Shown here: positions 51,499-59,006 of the stretch, piece after piece | How the letters are laid out: each line of letters begins with the position of its first letter | Position numbering within the stretch: position 1 is the first letter of the stretch | Assembly (NCBI RefSeq): GCF_002112505.1 | Contig: NZ_NEHW01000009.1 | Coordinates: 216,020-280,019, forward strand | DNA length: 64,000 bases | Reading direction: 5' to 3' | Source: Pseudomonas sp. R28(2017) | Lineage (GTDB): Bacteria > Pseudomonadota > Gammaproteobacteria > Pseudomonadales > Pseudomonadaceae | The notes under the pieces: model-generated | What the model was told of the DNA's origin: nothing | The model's database searches: none | The model's input: the letters and a program-made list of their open reading frames with translations, nothing else | Made by a program: the position numbers and the translations under genes

Positions 51499-52785
51499 AT
51501 GTCCGAACTGCGTCAACAATGCTTGTGGGAACACGTCAGCCAACCGACCGTCGCCAGCCAGGCCTTGGCCGGTGAACACAAGGCTGATGTCTGCGTGATC
51601 GGCGGCGGCATCACCGGCCTGTCGGCGGCCATCCACCTGCTCGAACAGGGCAAGTCGGTAATCCTGCTGGAGGCCTGGAAGATTGGCCACGGCGGCTCCG
51701 GGCGCAACGTCGGGCTTGTCAACGCCGGCACCTGGATCCGCCCCGATGACGTCGAGGCAACCCTCGGCCACAAGCAGGGCAGCCGCCTGAACAAGGTGCT
51801 TGGCGAGGCCCCGGCACAAGTGTTCGCCATGATCGAACGCCTCGGCATCGACTGCCAGGCCCAGCACAAGGGCACGCTGCACATGGCGCACAACGCCACC
51901 GGTATCGCCGACCTCGAGGCCCGCCATGAGCAGTGGCGCCGCCGCGGTGCCGATGTCGAGCTGCTGACCGGCGCCCAGTGCCAGGAATACTGCGGTACCG
52001 ACAAGATTTCCGCCGCGCTGCTCGACCGCCGCGCCGGCACCATCAACCCGATGGGCTACACCCAGGGCCTGGCCGCCGCCGTGGTGCGCCTGGGTGGCAA
52101 GCTGTTCCAGCAATCCTCGGTCGAAGGCCTTGAGCGCGAGGGCGACGGCTGGCGGGTGAAGACCGCGCGCGGCTCGGTGCGTGCCGACAAGGTGGTGATT
52201 TCCACTGGCGCCTACACCGAAGGCGACTGGAGCAACCTGCAGAAGCAGTTCTTCCGTGGCTACTACTACCAGGTGGCGTCCAAGCCGCTGCACGGCGGGG
52301 CGGCCGACAAGGTGCTGCCGCACGGCCAGGGCTCGTGGGACACCCGCACCGTGCTCAGCAGCATCCGCCGCGACGATCAGGGCCGGCTGCTGCTGGGCAG
52401 CCTTGGCCGGGTCGACAACAAGCCGGCCTGGTTCGTGCGCAGCTGGGCCGACCGGATCCAGAGCCATTACTACCCGGAGCTGGGCAAGGTCGAGTGGGAA
52501 ATGCACTGGACCGGCTGCATCGACTTCACCCCTGACCACCTGATGCGGCTGTTCGAGCCGGCGCCGGGGCTGGTGGCGGTGACCGGCTACAACGGTCGTG
52601 GCAACACCACCGGGACCGTGATTGGCCGGGCGTTTGCCGAGTTCCTGCTGAAGGGCGAGCCGGACAGCCTGCCGATCCCGTTCTCGCCGATGAAGGGCGT
52701 GAGCGCGCCTTCGCTGCGCACGGCGTTCTATGAGTCCGGCTTCTCGCTGTACCACGCGGGGCAATGCCTGAGAGTGGTGTTGTAA
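51499..52785 (+). CDS. amaA: L-pipecolate oxidase AmaA (FAD amine oxidase)
   Basis: 428 residues, DAO family: ADVCVIGGGITGLSAAIHLLEQGKSVILLEA (FAD fold), GHGGSGRNVGLVNAG, and C-terminal VEWEMHWTGCIDFTPDHLMRLFEPAPGLVAVTGYNGRGNTTGTVIG. Next to amaB and hglS in the P. putida D-lysine cluster, so it should oxidise L-pipecolate toward 2-aminoadipate semialdehyde. It is paralogous to the puuB-like gene at 29339. ATG 51499; a 54-residue extension across the REP pair is rejected. Confidence 0.93.
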   Translation: MSELRQQCLWEHVSQPTVASQALAGEHKADVCVIGGGITGLSAAIHLLEQGKSVILLEAWKIGHGGSGRNVGLVNAGTWIRPDDVEATLGHKQGSRLNKVLGEAPAQVFAMIERLGIDCQAQHKGTLHMAHNATGIADLEARHEQWRRRGADVELLTGAQCQEYCGTDKISAALLDRRAGTINPMGYTQGLAAAVVRLGGKLFQQSSVEGLEREGDGWRVKTARGSVRADKVVISTGAYTEGDWSNLQKQFFRGYYYQVASKPLHGGAADKVLPHGQGSWDTRTVLSSIRRDDQGRLLLGSLGRVDNKPAWFVRSWADRIQSHYYPELGKVEWEMHWTGCIDFTPDHLMRLFEPAPGLVAVTGYNGRGNTTGTVIGRAFAEFLLKGEPDSLPIPFSPMKGVSAPSLRTAFYESGFSLYHAGQCLRVVL

Positions 52786-52790
52786 GCGCT

Positions 52791-52823
52791 GGCCTCTTCG
52801 CGTCGAACCGCCGCGAAGAGGCC
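52791..52823. repeat. Single compact hairpin of the REP-variant type
   Basis: GGCCTCTTCGCG at 52791 and complement CGCGAAGAGGCC ending 52823 with a 9-base loop TCGAACCGC. It has the outer arms and the CGAACCGCCGCGAA piece seen in expanded REP pairs but lacks the GCAAGCCCGC core. Convergent junction, terminator-like. Confidence 0.8.
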
Positions 52824-52832
52824 GGCACAGGC

Positions 52833-54260
52833 TTACTTGTGCAACCAGCTGAGGAAGCCGCCTTTCTTGATCGAAACCGGCTTCTGCAGCAACAGTGACT
52901 CCCGGCTCTGGCGCCTGAACCGCTGCAACTTGCTCAACGCTGTCTGCACCTCCCCACGCTGCACCAGGCAGCTCTTCACCTGTGCCTTCTCGATCCGATA
53001 CAGCACGCAACTGGTCAAGGTCCGGAACTCGGCAAACGAGTCATCTTCATCGATGATCCCCTCGATCCCCAGCACCTCACCCGGCCCCATGCGCCCGGCC
53101 TCCAGCAGCTTGTCACCATCACGCACCGACGCTGAAACCACGCCGCTGCCAATCACCAGCAAATGATCGGACTGCTCACCTACGCCCAGGATCACCTGAT
53201 CGGCCAGGTACTCCACAGCGGTCATGCGCTGGCTCAAGGCATCCCGTTCTTCGTCACTCAGCGAACGGAATACTCGCACTTCGTCCAGCACTTCGCGCTG
53301 GCGGCTGCGTGGCGGCATGGCCAGGTCGACGTTCCACATCACCCCACTGGCTTCCAGATGGCGGTGCGCCAGGTCGAACAACTGGTTGCGGGCATCGGTC
53401 TTGCCGCCCATGTCCGCGATGAAGCCGCTGGCTTCGTACTCCACCGACTCCAGCGTCGAAGTCTTCACCGTGACCTTGGGCCTGGGCGAGGGGAGGATCG
53501 CGCTGGTGCCCTGCAAGGCCTTCTCCAGGGCATCGAAAACCCGTCTGGGGCGAACCTTGGCCGGCACCACCACGCAGATCGACACGCCGTTCACATCGGC
53601 CGGGCGGCTGTGATTGAGCAGCCGTGCCTTGGCCGCCACCGAGTTGGGGATCACCGCCAGGCTGCCACTGCCGGTGAGCAGGCGCGTGGCGCGCCAGTCG
53701 ATATCCAGCACCTTGCCCTCGGTGCCGTCGATGGAGATCGAATCGCCAATCTGATAGGGCCGCGTGGTGTTCAGCACGATGCCGCTGAACACGTCGGCCA
53801 GGGTGCTTTGCAGCGCCAGGCCGATGACGATGGCCATCACCCCGGAAGTGGCCAGCAGGCCCTTCACCGGCAGTTGCAGTACATAGCCCGCAGCGGCGAC
53901 CACGGCCGCCAGGAAGATCAGCGCCCCCAGCACATCCTGCAACAGGCGCCCGCCGTGGCTGCCACGGGCCACCAGCAACAGGCCGAACACCACGGTCACC
54001 GTGCGCGCGCCGAACAGCCACCAGCCGATCGCCAGCACGGTGGCGATCAGGTTGCGCGACACATCGTCGGGCCACGGCGGCGGCTGTAGCGGGCTCATCC
54101 CGGCGGCCACCAGCACCGAGCTGAACAGCAGGAAGATCACCAGTCGCGTGCCAATGCGCCAGGCCCGGCGCGGGATCGGGATCAGCTGCCAGAGCACGAG
54201 GTCGAGCAGGATCAGGGCGGTACCGAGCAACAACGGGGACGACTGGATGAACGCCAGCAT
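52833..54260 (-). CDS. MscS-type mechanosensitive channel with C-terminal cyclic-nucleotide-binding-like domain
   Basis: 475 residues. Several N-terminal membrane segments (LLLGTALILLDLVLWQLIPI, LVIFLLFSSVLVAAGM, LIATVLAIGWWLFGARTVTVVFGLLLVA) then the MscS pore/beta region (GLLATSGVMAIVIGLALQSTLADVFSGIVLNTTRPYQIGDSISIDGTEGKVLDIDWRATRLLTGSGSLAVIPNS) and a C-terminal cNMP-like domain (FRSLSDEERDALSQRMTAVEYLADQVILGVGEQSDHLLVIGSGVVSASVRDGD...GRMGPGEVLGIEGIIDEDD). Such MscS-CNBD proteins may be ligand-gated. ATG 54260 is preferred, but Met at 54341 is possible. Unrelated to the lysine genes by function. Confidence 0.87.
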   Translation of the reverse strand: MLAFIQSSPLLLGTALILLDLVLWQLIPIPRRAWRIGTRLVIFLLFSSVLVAAGMSPLQPPPWPDDVSRNLIATVLAIGWWLFGARTVTVVFGLLLVARGSHGGRLLQDVLGALIFLAAVVAAAGYVLQLPVKGLLATSGVMAIVIGLALQSTLADVFSGIVLNTTRPYQIGDSISIDGTEGKVLDIDWRATRLLTGSGSLAVIPNSVAAKARLLNHSRPADVNGVSICVVVPAKVRPRRVFDALEKALQGTSAILPSPRPKVTVKTSTLESVEYEASGFIADMGGKTDARNQLFDLAHRHLEASGVMWNVDLAMPPRSRQREVLDEVRVFRSLSDEERDALSQRMTAVEYLADQVILGVGEQSDHLLVIGSGVVSASVRDGDKLLEAGRMGPGEVLGIEGIIDEDDSFAEFRTLTSCVLYRIEKAQVKSCLVQRGEVQTALSKLQRFRRQSRESLLLQKPVSIKKGGFLSWLHK

Positions 54261-54352
54261 GGAAGTCTCGGGAGTGAGGGGAGGGCTGTGCGTAGTAATA
54301 GAGCAGCTTGCTCGGGCAAGCAATGCAGCCAGCAAATCCATTGCCGACAGAT

Positions 54353-54370
54353 CGTTCCTTAAATGGAACG
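54353..54370. promoter_or_regulatory. CGTTCC-N6-GGAACG operator-like palindrome upstream of ycaC copy 1
   Basis: Perfect 6-bp dyad, 111 bases before the ATG at 54481. A near-identical site (CGTTCT-N6-GGAACG) lies at 63005-63022 before the second copy and overlaps the start of the LysR gene there, so it is a candidate LysR site controlling both copies. Confidence 0.6.
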
Positions 54371-54480
54371 CTAAAGCCAAAAACCACTATCTACCGCTCC
54401 AAAGGTGTTGGTTTTAATCTTCTCCCATCAACGCGAAACACCCAACTTACTGAAAATCAAAACCCTTAGGAGCTACCGCC

Positions 54481-55110
54481 ATGACCAACTTCAAATACAA
54501 CCGCCTGAACAAAGACGACGCCGCTGTTCTGCTGGTCGACCACCAAGCTGGCTTGCTGTCCCTGGTGCGCGACATCGAGCCGGACGCCTTCAAGAACAAC
54601 GTCCTGGCCCTGGCTGACCTGGCCAAGTTCTTCAACCTGCCGACCATCCTCACCACCAGTTTCGAGCAAGGCCCCAACGGCCCGCTGGTACCAGAACTGA
54701 AAGAACTGTTCCCGGACGCGCCGTACATCGCCCGCCCAGGCCAGATCAACGCCTGGGACAACGAAGACTTCGTCAAGGCAGTGAAGGCCACTGGCAAGAA
54801 GCAACTGATCATCGCCGGTGTGGTGACTGAAGTGTGCGTAGCCTTCCCGGCCCTGTCGGCCCTGGAAGAAGAGTTCGACGTGTTCGTGGTAACCGACGCT
54901 TCCGGGACCTTCAACGCCATGACCCGCGACGCCGCCCACGACCGCATGAGCCAGGCCGGCGCGCAACTGATGACCTGGTTCGGCGTGGCCTGTGAGCTGC
55001 ACCGCGACTGGCGCAACGACATCGAAGGGCTGGCCGCGCTGTGCTCCAACCACATCCCGGACTACCGCAACCTGATGACCAGCTACAACGCCTTCAACGC
55101 CAACAAGTAA
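54481..55110 (+). CDS. ycaC: Isochorismatase-family cysteine hydrolase YcaC, copy 1
   Basis: 209 residues, isochorismatase/nicotinamidase superfamily: DAAVLLVDHQAGLLSLVRDIEPD (Asp20) and IIAGVVTEVCVAFPALSALEE (nucleophile Cys119), and YcaC-specific PNGPLVPEL and FGVACELHRDWRNDIEGLA. YcaC substrate is unknown. It is 95 per cent identical (198 of 209 residues by my count) to the gene at 63136, and about 110 upstream bases are also alike. TTAGGAG lies 8 bases before ATG 54481. It is not beside a LysR gene, unlike copy 2. Confidence 0.93.
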   Translation: MTNFKYNRLNKDDAAVLLVDHQAGLLSLVRDIEPDAFKNNVLALADLAKFFNLPTILTTSFEQGPNGPLVPELKELFPDAPYIARPGQINAWDNEDFVKAVKATGKKQLIIAGVVTEVCVAFPALSALEEEFDVFVVTDASGTFNAMTRDAAHDRMSQAGAQLMTWFGVACELHRDWRNDIEGLAALCSNHIPDYRNLMTSYNAFNANK

Positions 55111-55224
55111 GCCGGGCGCCGGGCACCGACAGACGGTGCCCGGCGAGCGCAGCACACCTATCCAATCCATCGCCCGTCCGCCGTTGCACAGTGGATGCGG
55201 GCAAGCTCATCCCAAGGAACGCCG

Positions 55225-55791
55225 ATGAACACCGCACGCCAAGACAACCGCAACGTGGTGACCCTGGTCATCCAGCACAAGGCACGCGCCGAGTCGCTGG
55301 CGGCTTACGAAGCGTGGCTCAAGCGCACGGTCAGCGCCGCGCGCCGCCAGCCGGGGCACCTGGACGTCAACGTCATCCGCCCCGATGAAGGCGGCCTGCA
55401 CTTCACCACCGTGGTGCGCTTTGCCGATGCCAGCCTGCTGCAGGCCTGGGTCAATTCGGCCGAACGCCAGGCGCTGGTCAATGAAGTGCTGCCATTGCTC
55501 GAAGGCGGTGACCATACCCAGGTGCACGATGACCCGGAGTTCTGGTTCACCCCGCCCAGCGTCAACGCGGCGCAACCACCGCGCTGGAAGCAGGCACTGC
55601 TGACCTACCTGGTGATCTGCCCGATGACCATGGTCATTCCCCAGCTGCTGGCGCCGCTGTTCGCGCGCTTCCCGCAACTGGGCGGCCCGATCAGCGGCAA
55701 CCTCATCGTCAACCTGTTCGTCATCCTGCCCGTGGTGTTCTACATCATGCCTTGGGTAACCCGCCGCTGCGCCAACTGGCTGCGCGGCTGA
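55225..55791 (+). CDS. Antibiotic-biosynthesis-monooxygenase-domain protein with two TM helices
   Basis: 188 residues from ATG 55225 (AAGGA upstream). Residues ~10-105 match the ABM fold (VVTLVIQHKARAESLAAYEAWLKRTVSAARRQPGHLDVNVIRPDE...HFTTVVRFADASLLQAWVNSAER). The C-terminal part (LLTYLVICPMTMVIPQLLAPLFARF, SGNLIVNLFVILPVVFYIMPWVTRR) is two membrane helices. Such ABM-membrane fusions are found in many proteobacteria and are of unknown function; ABM proteins can modify quinones and aromatic polyketides. Followed by the chloroperoxidase-type hydrolase. Confidence 0.85.
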   Translation: MNTARQDNRNVVTLVIQHKARAESLAAYEAWLKRTVSAARRQPGHLDVNVIRPDEGGLHFTTVVRFADASLLQAWVNSAERQALVNEVLPLLEGGDHTQVHDDPEFWFTPPSVNAAQPPRWKQALLTYLVICPMTMVIPQLLAPLFARFPQLGGPISGNLIVNLFVILPVVFYIMPWVTRRCANWLRG

Positions 55792-55831
55792 GCCACGCCT
55801 TCACCTTTCGGACTTTCAAGGAGATATCGAC

Positions 55832-56650
55832 ATGACCACCCTCGTGACCCGCGACGGCACTTCGATCTATTACAAGGACTGGGGCAGCGGCAAGCCGGTG
55901 CTGTTCAGCCACGGCTGGCCACTGGACGCCGACATGTGGGACTCGCAGATGGAGTTCCTGGCCAGCCGCGGCTACCGCGCCATCGCCTTCGACCGCCGTG
56001 GGTTCGGCCGTTCGAGCCAGCCGTGGACCGGTTACGACTACGACACCTTCGCCGATGATATCGCCCAGTTGATCGAACACCTCGACCTGCGCGACGTGAC
56101 CCTGGTGGGCTTCTCGATGGGCGGTGGCGATGTCAGCCGCTACATCGCCCGCCATGGCAGCGAGCGGGTGGCCGGGCTGGTGCTGCTGGGCGCGGTGACC
56201 CCGGTGTTCGGCAAGCGCGACGACAACCCTGAAGGTGTCGACCTGTCGGTGTTCGAAGGCATCCGTGCTGGCCTGCGTGCCGACCGTGCACAGTTCATCG
56301 CCGATTTCGCCGCGCCGTTCTATGGCATCAACCATGGGCAGCAGGTTTCCCTGGGGGTACAGGCCCAGACCCTGAACATTGCGCTGATGGCGTCGATCAA
56401 GGGCACCCTGGATTGCGTGACCGCGTTCTCGGAGACCGACTTCCGTCCGGACATGGCCAGCATCGATGTGCCGACCCTGGTCATCCACGGCGATGACGAC
56501 CAGATCGTGCCGTTCGAGACCACCGGCAAGCAGGCGGCCGAGCTGATTCGTGGGGCTGAGCTGAAGGTGTATGCCGGCGCGCCGCACGGGTTTGCGGTGA
56601 CCCATGCCCAGCAGCTGAATGAGGATTTGCTGGCGTTCCTGCAGAAGTAA
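55832..56650 (+). CDS. Alpha/beta hydrolase, non-haem chloroperoxidase type
   Basis: 272 residues with the classical serine esterase/perhydrolase fold: FSHGWPLDADMWDSQM (oxyanion region), VGFSMGGGDVSRYIARHG (nucleophile Ser95), IHGDDDQIVPFETT (Asp near 224) and APHGFAVTH (His near 253). Members of this group show cofactor-free haloperoxidase activity through peracid formation, but the natural role is usually ester or lactone hydrolysis. AAGGAG lies 7 bases before ATG 55832. 40 bases behind the ABM gene. Confidence 0.9.
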   Translation: MTTLVTRDGTSIYYKDWGSGKPVLFSHGWPLDADMWDSQMEFLASRGYRAIAFDRRGFGRSSQPWTGYDYDTFADDIAQLIEHLDLRDVTLVGFSMGGGDVSRYIARHGSERVAGLVLLGAVTPVFGKRDDNPEGVDLSVFEGIRAGLRADRAQFIADFAAPFYGINHGQQVSLGVQAQTLNIALMASIKGTLDCVTAFSETDFRPDMASIDVPTLVIHGDDDQIVPFETTGKQAAELIRGAELKVYAGAPHGFAVTHAQQLNEDLLAFLQK

Positions 56651-56662
56651 TTGTGGAAGGCA

Positions 56663-56730
56663 TTCGCGGGTGAACCCGCTCCCACAGGGAAAGCAGTATC
56701 TGTAGGAGCGGGCGAGCCCGCGAAGAGGCC
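56663..56730. repeat. Degenerate REP pair after the hydrolase gene
   Basis: TTCGCGGGTGAACCCGCTCC (56663) and TGTAGGAGCGGGCGAGCCCG (56701), cores altered to TGAA/GAG. Between two plus-strand genes. Confidence 0.8.
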
Positions 56731-56858
56731 TGCCCAGGCAGCACAACTGTTGAACAGGGCTAACCTTCTTCAACTCACCGCACATCCATCCAAGCCCTGA
56801 CCTTGCATCAACCGGCATGCTTCGCAGTCGCCCCTGCCGGCCCCAGTCGGAGAAGCCC

Positions 56859-58841
56859 ATGTCCCAGGACCGCAACGACAAGACCCGTCGCCAGTTCCTC
56901 GCCACCAGCACCGTGCTAGGTGCGGCCGGCGCCCTCTGGTCCGCATTGCCCTTCACCGGCCAAGCCGGTTCCGCCCACGCATCCACCCAAGGAGGTTCCA
57001 TGACCGCCGACCTGATTCTGTTCAACGGTAAACTGCACACCGTTGACCGCGAAAAGCCCACCGCCACCGCCGTCGCCATCAAGGACGGTCGCTTCATTGC
57101 CGTGGGCAACGACGCCGAGGCCATGGCCCACAAGGGCAGCGCCACGCAGATCATCGACCTCAAGCAGCGCACGGTGATCCCCGGCCTGAACGACTCGCAC
57201 CTGCACCTGATCCGCGGTGGCCTGAACTACAACCTGGAACTGCGCTGGGAAGGCGTGCCGTCGGTGGCCGACGCCCTGCGCATGCTCAAGGACCAGGCAG
57301 CGCGTACGCCGACCCCGCAGTGGGTGCGTGTGGTCGGTGGCTGGAACGAATTCCAGTTCGCCGAAAAACGCATGCCGACCCTGGAAGAAATCAACCAGGC
57401 CGCGCCCGACACCCCGGTGTTCCTGCTGCACCTGTATGACCGCGCGCTGCTCAACCGCGCCGCGCTCAAGGCCGTCGGCTACACCAAGGACACACCGAAC
57501 CCGCCGGGTGGCGAGATCCAGCGTGACAAGTTCGGCAACCCGACCGGCATGCTGATCGCCCGTCCCAATGCGATGATCCTCTACGCCACCCTGGCCAAGG
57601 GGCCGAAGCTGCCACTGGAATACCAGGTCAACTCCACCCGCCAGTTCATGCGCGAACTGAACCGCCTGGGCCTGACCAGCGCCATCGATGCCGGCGGCGG
57701 CTACCAGAACTTCCCGGACGACTACCAGGTGATCCAGGAACTGGCCGACAACAACCAGCTGACCGTGCGCATCGCCTACAACCTGTTCACCCAGAAGCCC
57801 AAGGAAGAGCTCGACGACTTCCGCAAGTGGACATCCAGCGTCAAGCTGCACAGCGGCACCGACTTCCTGCGCCACAACGGTGCTGGCGAGATGCTGGTGT
57901 TCTCCGCCGCCGACTTCGAGGACTTCCTCGAGCCACGCCCGGACCTGCCGCAGACCATGGAAGAAGAGCTGGAGCCCGTGGTGCGCCACCTGGTCGAGCA
58001 GCGCTGGCCGTTCCGCCTGCATGCCACCTACAACGAATCGATCACGCGCATGCTCGACGTGTTCGAGAAGGTCAACCGCGACATTCCGTTCAACGGCCTG
58101 CCGTGGTTCTTCGACCATGCCGAAACCATCACCCCGCAAAACATCGAGCGCGTGCGTGCGCTGGGTGGCGGCATCGCCATCCAGGACCGCATGGCCTTCC
58201 AGGGTGAGTACTTCGTCGACCGCTACGGCGCCAAGGCGGCCGAGCAGACCCCGCCGATCAAGCGCATGCTCGAGATGGGCGTGCCGGTGGGTGCCGGTAC
58301 CGATGCCACCCGCGTGTCCAGCTACAACCCGTGGACCTCGCTGTACTGGCTGGTCAGCGGCAAGACCGTTGGCGGCATGGAGCTGTACAAGGAAGGCCTG
58401 GATCGCGAAACCGCACTGCAGCTGTTCACCCAGGGCAGCGCCTGGTTCTCCAGCGAGCAGGGCAAGAAGGGCCAGATCAAGGTAGGCCAGCTGGCCGACC
58501 TGGCGGCACTGTCGCTGGACTTCTTCAGTGTCGATGAAGAGGCGATCAAAGGTATCGAGTCGGTGCTGACGGTCGTTGACGGCAAGGTGGTGTATGGCGC
58601 GGGCGAATTCGACAAGCTCGGCCCACCTCAGGTGCCGGTGCTGCCGGAATGGTCGCCAGTGGCCAAGGTGCCGGGGCACTGGCGTGTAGGCACGCCGTCG
58701 CTGGCGGCAGCCGTGCACCAGTGCAGCGGGCCGTGTGGGGTGCATGCGCACAGCCATGAAAAGGCGCGGCATTCGAGCGTGCCGGTGAATGACTACCAGG
58801 GCTTCTGGGGCGCGCTGGGTTGCTCGTGCTTCGCGTTCTAA
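56859..58841 (+). CDS. Tat-exported amidohydrolase (YtcJ-like), Cys/His-rich tail
   Basis: 660 residues from ATG 56859 with a twin-arginine signal (KTRRQFLATST, Arg10-Arg11, then a hydrophobic segment and AHAS). Amidohydrolase_3 (YtcJ) body: LILFNGKLHTVDREKPTATAVAIKDGRFIAVG, VIPGLNDSHLHLIRGGLNYN (metal His pair), FDHAETITPQNIERVRALGGGIAIQDRMAF, GVPVGAGTDATRVSSYNPW. The C-terminal about 45 residues are rich in Cys and His (HQCSGPCGVHAHSHEKARH, GALGCSCFAF) and are not part of the usual fold. A second ATG at 57000 with a good AAGGAGG ribosome site could give a form without the Tat signal. Confidence 0.85.
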   Translation: MSQDRNDKTRRQFLATSTVLGAAGALWSALPFTGQAGSAHASTQGGSMTADLILFNGKLHTVDREKPTATAVAIKDGRFIAVGNDAEAMAHKGSATQIIDLKQRTVIPGLNDSHLHLIRGGLNYNLELRWEGVPSVADALRMLKDQAARTPTPQWVRVVGGWNEFQFAEKRMPTLEEINQAAPDTPVFLLHLYDRALLNRAALKAVGYTKDTPNPPGGEIQRDKFGNPTGMLIARPNAMILYATLAKGPKLPLEYQVNSTRQFMRELNRLGLTSAIDAGGGYQNFPDDYQVIQELADNNQLTVRIAYNLFTQKPKEELDDFRKWTSSVKLHSGTDFLRHNGAGEMLVFSAADFEDFLEPRPDLPQTMEEELEPVVRHLVEQRWPFRLHATYNESITRMLDVFEKVNRDIPFNGLPWFFDHAETITPQNIERVRALGGGIAIQDRMAFQGEYFVDRYGAKAAEQTPPIKRMLEMGVPVGAGTDATRVSSYNPWTSLYWLVSGKTVGGMELYKEGLDRETALQLFTQGSAWFSSEQGKKGQIKVGQLADLAALSLDFFSVDEEAIKGIESVLTVVDGKVVYGAGEFDKLGPPQVPVLPEWSPVAKVPGHWRVGTPSLAAAVHQCSGPCGVHAHSHEKARHSSVPVNDYQGFWGALGCSCFAF

Positions 58842-58855
58842 GCTGAGCTGATGTG

Positions 58856-58884
58856 AAAGGGGGCCAGTTATTGGCCCCCTTTTT
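58856..58884 (+). terminator. Terminator after the amidohydrolase
   Basis: GGGGGCCA-GTTATT loop region-TGGCCCCC with five T following and an A tract before: a typical intrinsic terminator. Confidence 0.92.
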
Positions 58885-58899
58885 CGTTCCTTCAGTGCT

Positions 58900-58993
58900 G
58901 GCCTCTTCGCGGGCAAGCCCGCTCCCACAGGTACTGCACAGCCCTCAGGACCTGCGCGGTCCCTGTGGGAGCGGGCTTGCCCGCGAAGAGGCC
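58900..58993. repeat. REP pair at convergent amidohydrolase/MFS junction
   Basis: Extended inverted pair with GGCCTCTTCGCGGGCAAGCC at 58900 and complement ending in GCGAAGAGGCC at 58993. Confidence 0.9.
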
Positions 58994-59006
58994 GGTAAGG
59001 CCTGCT

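Noticed and set aside
49818..51500. 560-residue minus-strand frame opposite amaB
   Set aside because: Shadow of the aldehyde dehydrogenase; no recognisable domain.
55832..56650. Calling the hydrolase a true chloroperoxidase in vivo
   Set aside because: Family members are perhydrolases/esterases; haloperoxidase activity is an in vitro side reaction, so only the fold is claimed.
56916..58928. 670-residue minus-strand frame opposite the amidohydrolase
   Set aside because: Shadow of a real gene; spans a terminator and a REP unit.
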